From: Candidatus Woesebacteria bacterium
GTDB lineage: Bacteria; Patescibacteriota; Microgenomatia; UBA1400; UBA1396
Assembly (NCBI GenBank): GCA_021208605.1
Contig: JAJOJK010000011.1
Span: 1 to 34,879, forward strand
Direction: 5' to 3'
Length of the DNA stretch: 34,879 nucleotides
Shown: positions 21,769 to 32,938 of the stretch, one piece after another
Numbering within the stretch: the stretch's first letter is position 1
Layout of the letters: every line of letters begins with the position of its first letter
The notes under the pieces: model-generated
What the model was told of the DNA's origin: nothing
Seen by the model: the letters and a program-made list of their open reading frames with translations, nothing else
Databases searched by the model: none
Position numbers and translations under genes: made by a program

Positions 21769-22716
21769 ATGGCGAAATCATCGAACGTGCAGCACCTTGC
21801 ATTGCAACAACAAGTCTACGAGTACCTCGAACACATTGAAGTCGAACGGAATTTGTCGTCATTAACACTGCGCGACTATTCTTTGTACTTAGATCGTTTC
21901 GTGCAGTGGGCCAAACGCAAAGACATTAAAAACATGCAGGCGGTTGATTTGCAGACAATTAAGAAGTACCGCCTCTACCTCTCTCGGTACACGACCGAAC
22001 AAGGGGAGAGCTTGTCGGTGCGTACGCAGTCGTACTACATTATTGCGCTCCGCTCTTTTTTGAAATGGCTCATTAAGATGGATGTGAAGGTTATTCCTCC
22101 AGAAAAAATTGATTTGCCCAAAGTGGAACAGGCTGAGGTCACGTTTGTGAAGCCAGAACAAATGGAACGCCTGATGGCTCAGCCAGATATTAGTACCGAC
22201 CACGGACTACGAGATAGGGCGATTTTGGAGGTCCTCTTCTCTACTGGTTTACGTGTTTCTGAGCTGGTCTCGCTCGATCGCGAGCAAGTGGACACCCAGC
22301 GCAAAGAGTTCGGTGTACTCGGGAAAGGTCGCAAAGTTCGGGTGGTGTTTCTTTCGGACCGCGCGGCTCACTGGCTGGAGCAGTACCTGGCGTTGCGGAC
22401 GGATGATTGGTCGCCCGTTTTTATTCGCCACTCGCGCGGTATTGATGTTACCGAAGACGGCGAAAACATGCGCCTCTCTGCTCGCTCGGTGCAACGATCA
22501 GTAGAGAAGTATCGAAAAATGGCCCATATTCCAGTGAAAATTACACCGCACAGCATTCGACACTCGTTTGCTACAGATTTACTGCGCAATGGAGCTGGCC
22601 TGCGTGATGTGCAAGAAATGCTCGGACACAAGAATATTTCCACGACGCAAATTTATACGCACGTGACTCGGCCAGAATTAAAAAAGGTACACGAGAAGTT
22701 TCACAGCCAAAGTTAA
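21769..22716 (+). CDS. xerC: Tyrosine recombinase XerC/XerD-type
   Basis: Site-specific recombinase that resolves chromosome dimers at dif. The N-terminal SAM-like core-binding domain spans about residues 1-105 (LSSLTLRDYSLYLDRFVQWAK). The catalytic domain has the expected residues: Arg in TGLRVSELVSLDRE, Lys in GKGRKVRVV, HxxR in HSIRHSFATDLL, His in LGHKNISTTQIYTHV with the nucleophilic Tyr in QIYTH. At 315 aa from ATG 21769 (GTG 21760 also possible) it has Xer length without the extra domain of integron integrases. It follows a gene-free region with a dif-like palindrome, a linkage seen in single-Xer systems such as XerS and XerH. Whether a second Xer exists elsewhere is unknown. It is convergent with the next gene (6-nt gap). 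Confidence 0.93.
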   Translation: MAKSSNVQHLALQQQVYEYLEHIEVERNLSSLTLRDYSLYLDRFVQWAKRKDIKNMQAVDLQTIKKYRLYLSRYTTEQGESLSVRTQSYYIIALRSFLKWLIKMDVKVIPPEKIDLPKVEQAEVTFVKPEQMERLMAQPDISTDHGLRDRAILEVLFSTGLRVSELVSLDREQVDTQRKEFGVLGKGRKVRVVFLSDRAAHWLEQYLALRTDDWSPVFIRHSRGIDVTEDGENMRLSARSVQRSVEKYRKMAHIPVKITPHSIRHSFATDLLRNGAGLRDVQEMLGHKNISTTQIYTHVTRPELKKVHEKFHSQS

Positions 22717-22722
22717 AGAATC

Positions 22723-23514
22723 TTAGCGAGTTGTATTACCCCATCCGAGTTGAAAACCAGCAGTCTCTGGAGGAAGAGCAATTGAACGTTTCTGATCTGC
22801 TTTTGGTTTTCGGATATTAGGAATTTCTAGCTCAGATATAAGCAGGCATGCGTTTTCGAGATAATTTAGGGTGAAGTCAGTTGTGCCAAGTCGTATTTTT
22901 GCTGAGTTGAGGAGTGCTTCATACGAGGCCCCATATCGTTCACGTATTTCACTGAGTACCTGAGGAAGATGAACATGTATTTGGGGAGCAAAAAAAGGGA
23001 TATAGATGATGCTGACTCTGCGAAATGCTTTTTTTTGAAGATCATACCCTTGAAGGAATATACTCCAAGGTTCAAGAGTATCTGTTGAGAGTGATTGGAG
23101 CTCGTCAGAAGTATCTTCCATTGTGTAGATATAACTTAACGGTATGCATTCCTTGTAAACTTCAGGTTTTTCTTGGAGTGTTGCGAGTGTTTGTGGCGAA
23201 ATTATTTCCTGGCTTGAGAGAGTACTTATTCGCCGTATAGAGAAAGTTTCCCTTTTTTGTGAAGTTTGCGACCAAGAGATCTGGGGTGCAGGAAGGAAGT
23301 CGGATTCAGGTATTCCGAATTCATTTTGAGCGGCATGAAGCAATGCAGTGCTTCTTGGGATATAAAAAAGTGTATTCCAATCAATATCCGGTTGCTTTTT
23401 TCCTATCAAATCAATCGGATTGACACTTTGCAGCGTTTGTCGCTCTGCTTCGTTCAGGTTGAAAAGTTTCCAACGAGATTGCAGTTGTTCGCGAGCTTCT
23501 CTAAAAATCGCCAT
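22723..23514 (-). CDS. Hypothetical protein, 263 aa
   Basis: Not recognised. Soluble, no signal peptide. The N-terminus is helical (FREAREQLQSRWKLFNLNEAERQTL), followed by a beta-rich centre (GYDLQKKAFRRVSIIYIPFF) and a helical part (LSEIRERYGASYEALLNSAKI). It is the last gene of the - strand block, 15 nt after gyrA, so it is probably co-transcribed with it. No clear ribosome-binding site is seen. Its position between gyrA and the xer gene makes a chromosome-related role thinkable, but nothing in the sequence shows it. Confidence 0.6.
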   Translation of the reverse strand: MAIFREAREQLQSRWKLFNLNEAERQTLQSVNPIDLIGKKQPDIDWNTLFYIPRSTALLHAAQNEFGIPESDFLPAPQISWSQTSQKRETFSIRRISTLSSQEIISPQTLATLQEKPEVYKECIPLSYIYTMEDTSDELQSLSTDTLEPWSIFLQGYDLQKKAFRRVSIIYIPFFAPQIHVHLPQVLSEIRERYGASYEALLNSAKIRLGTTDFTLNYLENACLLISELEIPNIRKPKADQKRSIALPPETAGFQLGWGNTTR

Positions 23515-23529
23515 GGATTTTTTTCTACT

Positions 23530-26397
23530 CTACTCTTCTTCCTCATCCAAATCATGCTTGGTGGCCGTGGCGGTGACAATGCTGTCACTCTTTGGCATGC
23601 GCATGAGGATGACGCCTTGGGTTGGTCGCTTGAGAACCGGAATGTTCTTGAGTGGAAGTTTGATAACTTGCGCTTCATGCGTGCTCATGATGATATCTTC
23701 ATGCTCATGCGTGACAATCAATGCTGCCGCGACTTTTCCAGTTTTGCTCGAGATGGATGAGACTTTGACGCCTTGTCCACCGCGTTTTTGCACTGGGTAC
23801 TCGTCGAGTTCGGTGCGTTTGCCCATGCCGCGCTCAGTGATGACCATCAACTGGAAGAAGAAGCGGCGACGCTTGTCTTCTGGCGGGGTTGGGTTGGCTG
23901 GGAAGGCCTGGCCACCGACAACAAAGTCACTTTTCTTGAGCTTGATACCCATGACGCCTTGCGTGTCACGGGAGCTTTCCTTGACTTCGTCTTCGTGGAA
24001 GCGAATACACTTGCCTTCGTGTGTGACGAGCATGACATGGCAGTCACCGTCGGTGAAACGGGTGTACACCACTTCGTCATCGTCCTTCAATGTGATGGCA
24101 ATGATACCGGTGGAGCGAATGTTCTCATACTCACTCAGAGGGGTCTTTTTGACCTTTCCGCCACGAGTAGCGAAGAGTACGAAGCCAGTTTGGTCTTTGG
24201 CGTCTTTCGGCAGGATAAGCATGTTCTGGATGGTTTCGTCGGAGTCTAAGTTGATGACATTGACCAACGCGGTGCCCTTGGACTGGCGACTGCCTTCCGG
24301 AATGTCGAACACTCGGCTCGAGTAGACGCGACCTGTGTTGGTGAACATGAGCAGCGTGTCATGCGTACGGGCGGAAATAATTTCCTTGATGGGGTCTTCT
24401 TCCTTTGTCTTCATGCCCATGACGCCCTTGCCGCCCCGACGTTGCGTGCGGTAGGTGTCGGCGCTGAGACGCTTGATGTAGCCGCCTTCGGTGTAGACCA
24501 CGATGGTGGACTCGTCTGGGACGAGGTCTTCTTCGTTGATTTCTCCGACTTTCCCTTTCACGAGGACGGTCTTGCGATCGTCGCCATAGGTGTCGGCAAG
24601 TTCTTTGGTTTCTTGGCGAATGATATCGAGGATTTTTTGTGGGTGCATCAAAATGTCTTCAATTTCTTCGATGCGAGCCTTGATTTGGGTGTACTCATCT
24701 TGCAGTTTTTGGCGCTCGAGGGCGGCCAGTTTGCGCAGCTGCATATCGAGAATGGCCACAGCTTGGACTTCGGTGAAGCCGTACTTCTCCATCAAGCTGT
24801 TCTTGGCGGTTTCGGTGTCGGCAGACGAGCGTATGGTGGCGATGACTTCGTCGAGAATGTCGAGGGCTTTCAACAAACCTTCCAAGATTGTGGGCGCGAT
24901 CGCGCAGGCCGCGCAGTTCATACTGCAGACGGCGTACCGTCACCAATTGGCGGTGGCGAATGAACTCCATCATGACGTGTCGGATGGTCATGAGTTGCGG
25001 CGTGCCGTCGGAGTTGAGGGCCACCATGTTCATGGAGAAGTTACTTTGCAAGTCGGTGTACTTGAAGAGATTGTTCAAGACAGACTTTGGACGGGAGCCG
25101 CGTTTGAGGTCGATCGCGATGGTCAGACCTTGGCGTCGGACTCGTCACGGATATCAGAGATACCCTCGACTTTTTTGTTTTTGACGAGGTCAGCAATCTT
25201 GACGATGAGCTTGGCCTTGTTGACTTGGTATGGGATCTCGGTGATCACAATCTGGTGACCACGGCCATGCTCTACAATCTCGGCTTTGGCGCGCATGGTG
25301 ATGCGACCGCGACCGGTGGCGTAGGCGTTTTTGATGGCGTCCCAGTCGTAGATATAGCCGCCGGTTGGGAAGTCGGGACCGTTGACGTGATCAAGAATGT
25401 CTTCGAGGGTGGCTTCAGAGTCAAAGTGTCCGGACAATGTTTCGGCAGGAATGTCGGCGGCGTCCTGGCCTTCGAGAGCCTCTGCCGGGACTCGTTTGGA
25501 GTGTCCTTTGGTGATGACGGTGTCGATAGCAGCGGCGATTTCGCGCAAGTTATGCGGTGGGATTTTGGTTGCCATACCGACAGCAATACCCTCGGCACCC
25601 ATTAAGAGTAAGTTTGGCATGCGGGCTGGCATGACGACCGGTTCCTGTTGTGAACCGTCGAAGTTGTCGGCAAACTCGACCGTTTCTTTGTCGATGTCAG
25701 CCAACAGTTCTTCTGAAATTCGGGCCATTCGGGCTTCGGTATAACGCATGGCAGCTGGTGAGTCACCATCGATGGAACCAAAGTTACCCTGTCCGTCCAC
25801 GAGTGGATAGCGCATCGAAAAGTCTTGCGCTAAACGTACCAAGGCGTCATACACAGCGGAGTCACCGTGCGGGTGATACTTACCGAGCACTTCACCGACA
25901 ATACGAGCGGATTTCTTGTAGGAAGAGTTCCAGCGGATGCCCATGCCGTGCATGGCAAAGAGAATACGGCGGTGAACTGGTTTCAAACCATCACGCACGT
26001 CCGGTAAAGCACGAGAAACGATCACACTCATGGCATAGTCCAGATAGGACTTACGCATTTCGTCGACGATTGGTTTCTTGAGGATTAAACCGTAATCGGT
26101 TTTGACCGTTTCGTAGGCTTCGCCTTCTTCGTTGGTGAAGGCGTCGTCGGCGCTGTCATCTTCGTTGCGGTTGTCGTCGTCACTGTTGTCGCTGTTGTCA
26201 TTATCGCCAGAATCGTCAGAAGAATCGTCGGCGTCATAGGCTTCCATGCTGCCAGAAGTATCGACCGATTCAGAGTCGGTTTTTACTTCTTCCGCTACGT
26301 TCTGCTCTGCTCTGTCGAGCAGTTCTTCCAATTCTTCGTTCTGTTCTGAAGAGTCGGTGTTTTCGGTTGCGGGTTTGATTTTTTTGTCAAAAGCCAT
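23530..26397 (-). CDS. gyrA: DNA gyrase subunit A (two apparent frameshifts)
   Basis: Breakage-reunion subunit of gyrase. Seen in order from the N-terminus: an unusual acidic Ser/Asp/Glu/Asn extension of about 100 residues; [29 protein letters not shown]; the quinolone region [19 protein letters not shown] with Ser and Asp at the wild-type positions; the catalytic Tyr in [10 protein letters not shown]; the tower and coiled coil; the GyrA box QRRGGKG; and beta-pinwheel blades. The frame shifts twice. At 25128-25129 one C is missing (restores [17 protein letters not shown]), and at 24888-24889 one T is extra (restores [16 protein letters not shown]). Corrected length is about 955 aa. It lies downstream of gyrB in the same - strand block. 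Confidence 0.95.
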
Positions 26398-26448
26398 GTG
26401 TCTTTTCTTATTTCTTCACGATTTGCTGGTAGGCAGGAAAGTGGACGC

Positions 26449-26937
26449 TTATTCTTGGCCTTCTTCGAAAACCTTGACGGCTTCGTCGTAGCCTTGGAAT
26501 TCATTGAGCTTGACCCATTTTCCAGACTCGAGGTCCTTGTAGTGCTCGAAGAAGTGCTTCATGCGATCCAGGCGGTGCTGAGGCACGTCATCCATAGATT
26601 GCCACTTGCCGCAGATGAAGTCAACTTTCTCGACTGGAACAGCTAAGAGTTTGTGGTCGATACCTTCTTCGTCTTCCATCTCGAGCATGCCGATGAGTTT
26701 ACATTTGATGTAGGTGTTGGGCATGAGGGGCACGGAAGTGAAGACCAAAACGTCGAGGGCATCGCCGTCTTTGCCTTTGGTGTCTTCAATGAGACCGTAG
26801 TTTTCTGGGTAGCTCATCATGGTTGGCATGAGGCGGTCCACCATGATGTTGCCAGTCTCTTCATCAACTTCATACTTGATGTTGGAGCCAGCGGGAATTT
26901 CAATGTGGACGATGAATTTTTGTGGGTCGAGGGACAT
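26449..26937 (-). CDS. ppa: Inorganic pyrophosphatase, family I
   Basis: Soluble enzyme splitting pyrophosphate to phosphate, pulling biosynthetic reactions forward. The signature DGDALDVLVFT (family D-G-D-P-L-D) gives the metal-binding Asp residues. The start IEIPAGSNIKYEVDEETG, MSYPENYGLIEDT and the Lys-rich end FEHYKDLESGKWVK are typical. At 162 aa it has normal length. AGAAAGG 6 nt upstream fixes the start. It sits between gyrA and a hypothetical gene in the block, with gaps of about 50 and 11 nt. Confidence 0.96.
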   Translation of the reverse strand: MSLDPQKFIVHIEIPAGSNIKYEVDEETGNIMVDRLMPTMMSYPENYGLIEDTKGKDGDALDVLVFTSVPLMPNTYIKCKLIGMLEMEDEEGIDHKLLAVPVEKVDFICGKWQSMDDVPQHRLDRMKHFFEHYKDLESGKWVKLNEFQGYDEAVKVFEEGQE

Positions 26938-26948
26938 GTGGGCCTTTC

Positions 26949-27596
26949 TTATTCTTGAACTATCATTGATTTAAGATGTCTGAGTACTTGTCGGGCGTAA
27001 TGTTTTTCATTCTCTTCGACTAGGAGTAGAGATGATAGTGGGGTTTGAGACTTTTTACGTTGCTCCGCTTTTGCAAACTTGTTTCTTTCGTTAACTTGAA
27101 TTGTAACGAGCGAGACCAAGTTTTGTTCCAGGGCATCCCAAATAATTTGAGAATCGATCTTCTGATTCATTACTCCTGATAAGGCTTGCAGTTTAACTCT
27201 AAAAAAAGTTTGGTGCTGGTCAGCAAATTGCCTTGGAAGGAGCATATCGTTTCTGCGAACAATCAGGACAGCAAGTGTATTTGCTAGGTCAAAGAATCTT
27301 CCTGCTTGTTCGATTTGAGCGAAAACTTGATCTTGTTTTCTTTCAATTTCTAGAGTCGCAGATGCAATATTTTTTTCCACCTCATTCCAGAAAGCAGCTT
27401 TGTCAAAATGTTGACGCAAAAAGAGAAAATCCTGATGAGCGAGGACATCTGTGAGAGACTGGACCACACTGGATTCATTTTCTGGATCTGCCTCGGTAAT
27501 TGCTTCTGTAAGCTGCTTTATCAAATCCTTTGGGATTTCAATAGTGTCCTCAGCTCTATTTCTGAATTCGTCAATTCTTCTTCTTATTCCCTGCAT
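26949..27596 (-). CDS. Hypothetical protein, 215 aa, helix-rich
   Basis: Not recognised. Mostly helical and charged throughout: MQGIRRRIDEFRNRAEDTIE, LIKQLTEAITEADPENESSVVQSLTDVL, KNIASATLEIERKQDQVFAQIEQAGRFFDLANTLAVLI, and a basic end (NKFAKAEQRKKSQTP). No signal peptide. The position between gyrB (42 nt upstream) and ppa (11 nt downstream) means co-transcription is likely. No ribosome-binding site is clear. Confidence 0.6.
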   Translation of the reverse strand: MQGIRRRIDEFRNRAEDTIEIPKDLIKQLTEAITEADPENESSVVQSLTDVLAHQDFLFLRQHFDKAAFWNEVEKNIASATLEIERKQDQVFAQIEQAGRFFDLANTLAVLIVRRNDMLLPRQFADQHQTFFRVKLQALSGVMNQKIDSQIIWDALEQNLVSLVTIQVNERNKFAKAEQRKKSQTPLSSLLLVEENEKHYARQVLRHLKSMIVQE

Positions 27597-27638
27597 GCGC
27601 TTCCTTCTTGTGTAGTTATTGATACGTACTACTGTATC

Positions 27639-29630
<1,992 letters not shown>

Positions 29631-29668
29631 TTACTTTACCCTATTCCTGGGGGCGAATCAATGGGGAG

Positions 29669-30335
29669 TCAGGAGGGCGTGTTTTTTTGTTGTTGAGAAA
29701 GATTTTTTGTATACACCGAAAACAGTAATTTTTCGGCGCACAAGGCAGGTTGGACGTTATTATTGAGCGCATCCAACACTTCTAAGAGCGTTTCTTGGTA
29801 CTGTACTCCCGCTTGGCTAGGAGGGATGTGGGCAGAGAGTTCACTCTGCAAAACTGGTCGCAGCTCTTCTCTCTTGCTGGGCAGCTCTTGGCTCAGCGTG
29901 ACGACTTCTTTCCAGGAAGTGCAGTGGGAAAGTTTTTTCAAAAAGAGATGTTTCGGTATTGGTGGACTCGGTTGCTGCTTTGGCAAGGCGAACAACGCAG
30001 CGGGACTGAATCGTGGGCAAAACTTGTGTTACCGCGCTCGTCGCGAGTGTGATTTGCGTACGCGCGGGCGGTTCTTCGATGAGTTTCAACAAAGCTTGCT
30101 GGGCTTGTTGCGTGATCCGCTCCGCCGGAAAGATGGCCACGTGGCGAATGCCTTTGGTAGCAGGCGCGGTGCTGAGTTCTTGTTGCAGGCGACGGATGCT
30201 GTCGATCTTGATGGATTTCTCATCGGTGAGTGCCCAGATGGTATCTGGCGAGACTTCGAGGTGCGCGGCCAGCGCGGCCAGATCAAAGTCTGGCCGCGCA
30301 AACACCACAATTTGTGAAGTCAGTTGCGAGTTCAT
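29669..30335 (-). CDS. holB: DNA polymerase III delta-prime-like subunit, short, one apparent frameshift
   Basis: Clamp-loader subunit. The sequence keeps the late AAA+ part of delta-prime: IKIDSIRRLQQELSTAPATKGIRHVAIFPAERITQQAQQALLKLIEEPPARTQITLATS and TQVLPTIQSRC (sensor region). The Walker A and zinc-finger part present in full-length proteins is absent. The frame breaks at the run of six T (29933-29938). Removing one restores a continuous product of about 221 aa that runs from SLFEK into LSHCTSWKEVVTLSQELPSK and a helical C-terminal collar domain. It lies between pgi/pmi and gyrB with gaps of 17 and 50 nt. Start ATG 30335. Confidence 0.8.
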
Positions 30336-30352
30336 TTTCTGTGCGTACTGTC

Positions 30353-31432
30353 TTATTTTTTCAGTTGTTCTTTGAAGTAGTCGACTGTCTCGATTGGGGC
30401 TGGATCAATTTGCTCCAGCATAGCCAGGTAGAAGTTCACAAAGGCGCCAAAGGCAATCACTTCGAAGGCTTGTTCGAGACGGGTGACGCTATCGATCAGA
30501 ACGGTGGTCGTATCGATGCCGGCTTTGTCGATCACATCTTGAGTGACCTCAATGCGGCGTTGCGTGCGATCGTGGTACAGCGGCGATTGGAACAAGACAA
30601 AGTACAAGAGCTTGTCGTTTTCGGCTGGATAGCGCAGACCTTCCATCAGGTGATGGTTGAGCTCTGGCACGATGCGGTACTCGCTGTAGGTTTTGGCGTT
30701 TTCATTGAGCTGATTGTCGAAAACGTGCAGCGCACCTTCCAAGTGCTCCGCGCCGATCAAAACTGGAATGCGACCAAACATATTGAAGGCCATTTGTTTG
30801 GCGGGATTGCGATCTTGGGGGACATCGACATTGATGCCGCCACTCGTTTCTTGAATACGCTCGACGACTTTGTTGACCAATACTTCGTCTACCTTCAGCA
30901 CGCCAGCTTTGATAAACATGGCGATCGTGCCAAAGACGCTGTAGCCAATGGCCATGCGTGGCTGGTTGGACGGATTATGCTGCGGGTTGATGACGTAGAC
31001 TGGCCAGTTGTTTTCCTGGGCCATTTCCTGGAGTTTGCCCCCGGTGGTGATCACCAGGATTTGGGCGCCAGAGTTTTTTGCTTCTTCGGCGGCTGAAAGC
31101 ACTTCTTCGGTGGTGCCGGAGTAGCTGGAAAGTAAGATCAAAGAATCTTTGCCGGCGTAGGCTGGTAGGTGGTAGTCGTTGTAGATCTCCAGCGGGACTT
31201 CGAGTTCACTCTTAAAGACGCGCTTGATGACGTCTGGCCCCAGCTGAGAACCACCCATCCCGGCCACTATGATATTTTTGACTCGGTTGGTGTCGACATT
31301 CACTTCGAGTGAAGAGACCTGTTCCCAGGCGTCTTTGACTTGGTCGGCCAGCGACTGCACTGAGCCGAGAACGTTACTTTTGTCGAGTTTTTTGATTTCT
31401 TCGAGGTTGTCCAAAATGGAGGTATTGGGCAT
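30353..31432 (-). CDS. Bifunctional phosphoglucose/phosphomannose isomerase
   Basis: SIS-domain isomerase linking glucose-6-P, fructose-6-P and mannose-6-P. Visible elements are IIVAGMGGSQLGPDVIK (first SIS loop), LILLSSYSGTTEEVLSAAEEA (phosphate-binding Ser/Thr loop), VITTGGKL, NQPRMAIGYSVFG, PELNHHLMEGL (catalytic His region) and a C-terminal Lys/Glu helix. At 359 aa it matches the PGI/PMI family first known from archaea and common in CPR bacteria. AAGAAAGGA upstream is the ribosome-binding site. A perfect 13-bp hairpin lies between it and the upstream phosphomannomutase gene. Confidence 0.9.
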   Translation of the reverse strand: MPNTSILDNLEEIKKLDKSNVLGSVQSLADQVKDAWEQVSSLEVNVDTNRVKNIIVAGMGGSQLGPDVIKRVFKSELEVPLEIYNDYHLPAYAGKDSLILLSSYSGTTEEVLSAAEEAKNSGAQILVITTGGKLQEMAQENNWPVYVINPQHNPSNQPRMAIGYSVFGTIAMFIKAGVLKVDEVLVNKVVERIQETSGGINVDVPQDRNPAKQMAFNMFGRIPVLIGAEHLEGALHVFDNQLNENAKTYSEYRIVPELNHHLMEGLRYPAENDKLLYFVLFQSPLYHDRTQRRIEVTQDVIDKAGIDTTTVLIDSVTRLEQAFEVIAFGAFVNFYLAMLEQIDPAPIETVDYFKEQLKK

Positions 31433-31449
31433 GGAGTCCTTTCTTGGGG

Positions 31450-31476
31450 GGCGGCGCGAGAATTTCTCGCGCCGCC
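31450..31476. other. Perfect 13-bp GC-rich hairpin between two sugar-phosphate genes
   Basis: GGCGGCGCGAGAA (31450-31462), one T, then the exact inverse (31464-31476). On the - strand it follows the phosphomutase stop by about 21 nt and precedes the ribosome-binding site of the isomerase gene by a few bases, without a T-run. It could stop or slow transcription, protect the upstream mRNA, or cover the ribosome-binding site region. Confidence 0.75.
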
Positions 31477-31497
31477 AACATATTTCTTGTTTTCTAC

Positions 31498-32919
31498 TTA
31501 GTCCAGAGCGTGGATGTTCACGCCTTGAGACCAGTCTACTTCCTCGTGGGCTTCGAGGATTTCTCGCAGTGTGGCTTTGAGGTCATCATAATCTTCGCGA
31601 GTTTTGGCTTCAAACTTCACGGTGATGTATGGACCATTTTGAGAAGCGCGAATAATTGCCATGCGATCTTCTAAGTCCATGCGGATACCGTCGATGTCGA
31701 CGTACTGTGCGTCTGGCCAGCGCTTGCGGAACTCGGCCTGGATGGTTTCGTTCACGAATTGGAACTTGATGTCATCAGCTAAACCAAATTTGATTTCTGG
31801 GCTACTGACGTACTTGGCCAACTCGGCGACAGCTTCACTCAGTTTTTGGTCTTTGCGCTCCAGATAAGCGAGTAAGCGCAAGCTGGCGTAAGCCCCGTCA
31901 TCGTGACCATAGAAGTTATCCATAAAGAAGATGTGACCGGAAAGTTCTCCGCCAAACGGAGCGTGAATTTCTTTAATTTTGGCTTTAATAAAGGAGTGTC
32001 CGGTAGTCCACATGACTGGTTCTCCACCCGCTTCCTCAATGGCTTCTGTGACCTGGCGAGAACAGAGGGTGTTGTACACAATTGGAGCGCCAGGAATATA
32101 GTCCAGCACATCTTTAGCGAACAAGGCCACGATGGAGTCCATCCAGAGAACTTGGCCGTCTTCGTCCACGACGGCCATGCGGTCGCCATCAGTGTCGTAG
32201 GCAAAACCGAGATCGGCACCGGCTTCCTTTACTGCTTCGGCGAGGCGCTCGAGCACTTCCGTTTCGGTGGGGTCTGGGGTGCCCATGGGGAAGTTTCCAT
32301 CTGGTTCGGTGTTTTGTTCAATAACTTCGCAACCAGCGGCGCGTAGGAGTTCTGGATAAAAGACTCCAGATCCGGTGTTACAGGCGTCAACGACGATCTT
32401 CCATGGTTTCTGTAAATTGAAGTGTTTGAGGAGATCGGCTTTGTAGGCTGGGAAAACATCCTGTTTGGTGTTTTTCCCTTCTCCTTCTGAAAATTCACCT
32501 TGCTCTACCAGTTCGCGCATGTATTGAATTTCTTCAGTGACCATGGTTTCTGAGTAGCCAGTGCCGAGTTTTAGTCCGTTGTACTCTTTTGGATTATGAG
32601 AGGCGGTGACCATGGCACTGCCTTTGGTTTTCATTTCATACACTGAGAAGTACACAATCTGACTCAGGGAAAGACCGAGTTCATATGTGTCTACTCCACC
32701 GTCGTTGAGGCCTTGAATAAAGGCGGCGGTGTACTGTTCGCTGGTCAAACGGTTGTCATGACCGACGGTGGCTTCTTGAATTCGGCGCTGACTCAGGTAA
32801 GTGGCATATGCGCGACCAAGCGTGTAGTAAACGTCTTCGTTGAGGTCTTTGTCGGCGACTCCCCGAATATCGTATCCGCGGAAAATACTCGGATTGATAC
32901 TTGAAACGATCTGATACAT
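31498..32919 (-). CDS. Phosphomannomutase/phosphoglucomutase
   Basis: Alpha-D-phosphohexomutase that interconverts hexose 1- and 6-phosphates for nucleotide-sugar synthesis. Hallmarks are PSIFRGYDIRGVADKDL at the N-terminus, the active-site phosphoserine loop MVTASHNPKEYNGLK, the metal loop DTDGDRMAVVDEDG, the sugar-binding loop GGELSGH, and the phosphate-binding end region RASQNGPYITVKFEA. At 473 aa it has family length. AAGGAGA 4 nt upstream supports ATG 32919. The next gene makes mannose-6-P from fructose-6-P, so the pair gives a route to mannose-1-P. Confidence 0.95.
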   Translation of the reverse strand: MYQIVSSINPSIFRGYDIRGVADKDLNEDVYYTLGRAYATYLSQRRIQEATVGHDNRLTSEQYTAAFIQGLNDGGVDTYELGLSLSQIVYFSVYEMKTKGSAMVTASHNPKEYNGLKLGTGYSETMVTEEIQYMRELVEQGEFSEGEGKNTKQDVFPAYKADLLKHFNLQKPWKIVVDACNTGSGVFYPELLRAAGCEVIEQNTEPDGNFPMGTPDPTETEVLERLAEAVKEAGADLGFAYDTDGDRMAVVDEDGQVLWMDSIVALFAKDVLDYIPGAPIVYNTLCSRQVTEAIEEAGGEPVMWTTGHSFIKAKIKEIHAPFGGELSGHIFFMDNFYGHDDGAYASLRLLAYLERKDQKLSEAVAELAKYVSSPEIKFGLADDIKFQFVNETIQAEFRKRWPDAQYVDIDGIRMDLEDRMAIIRASQNGPYITVKFEAKTREDYDDLKATLREILEAHEEVDWSQGVNIHALD

Positions 32920-32938
32920 AGATCTCCTTTTTTCCGAT

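Noticed and set aside
29930-29945. Programmed -1 frameshift in holB at an A AAA AAC-like sequence
   Set aside because: The product needs a +1 change (or one A fewer), the wrong direction for -1 slippage; homopolymer error is simpler.
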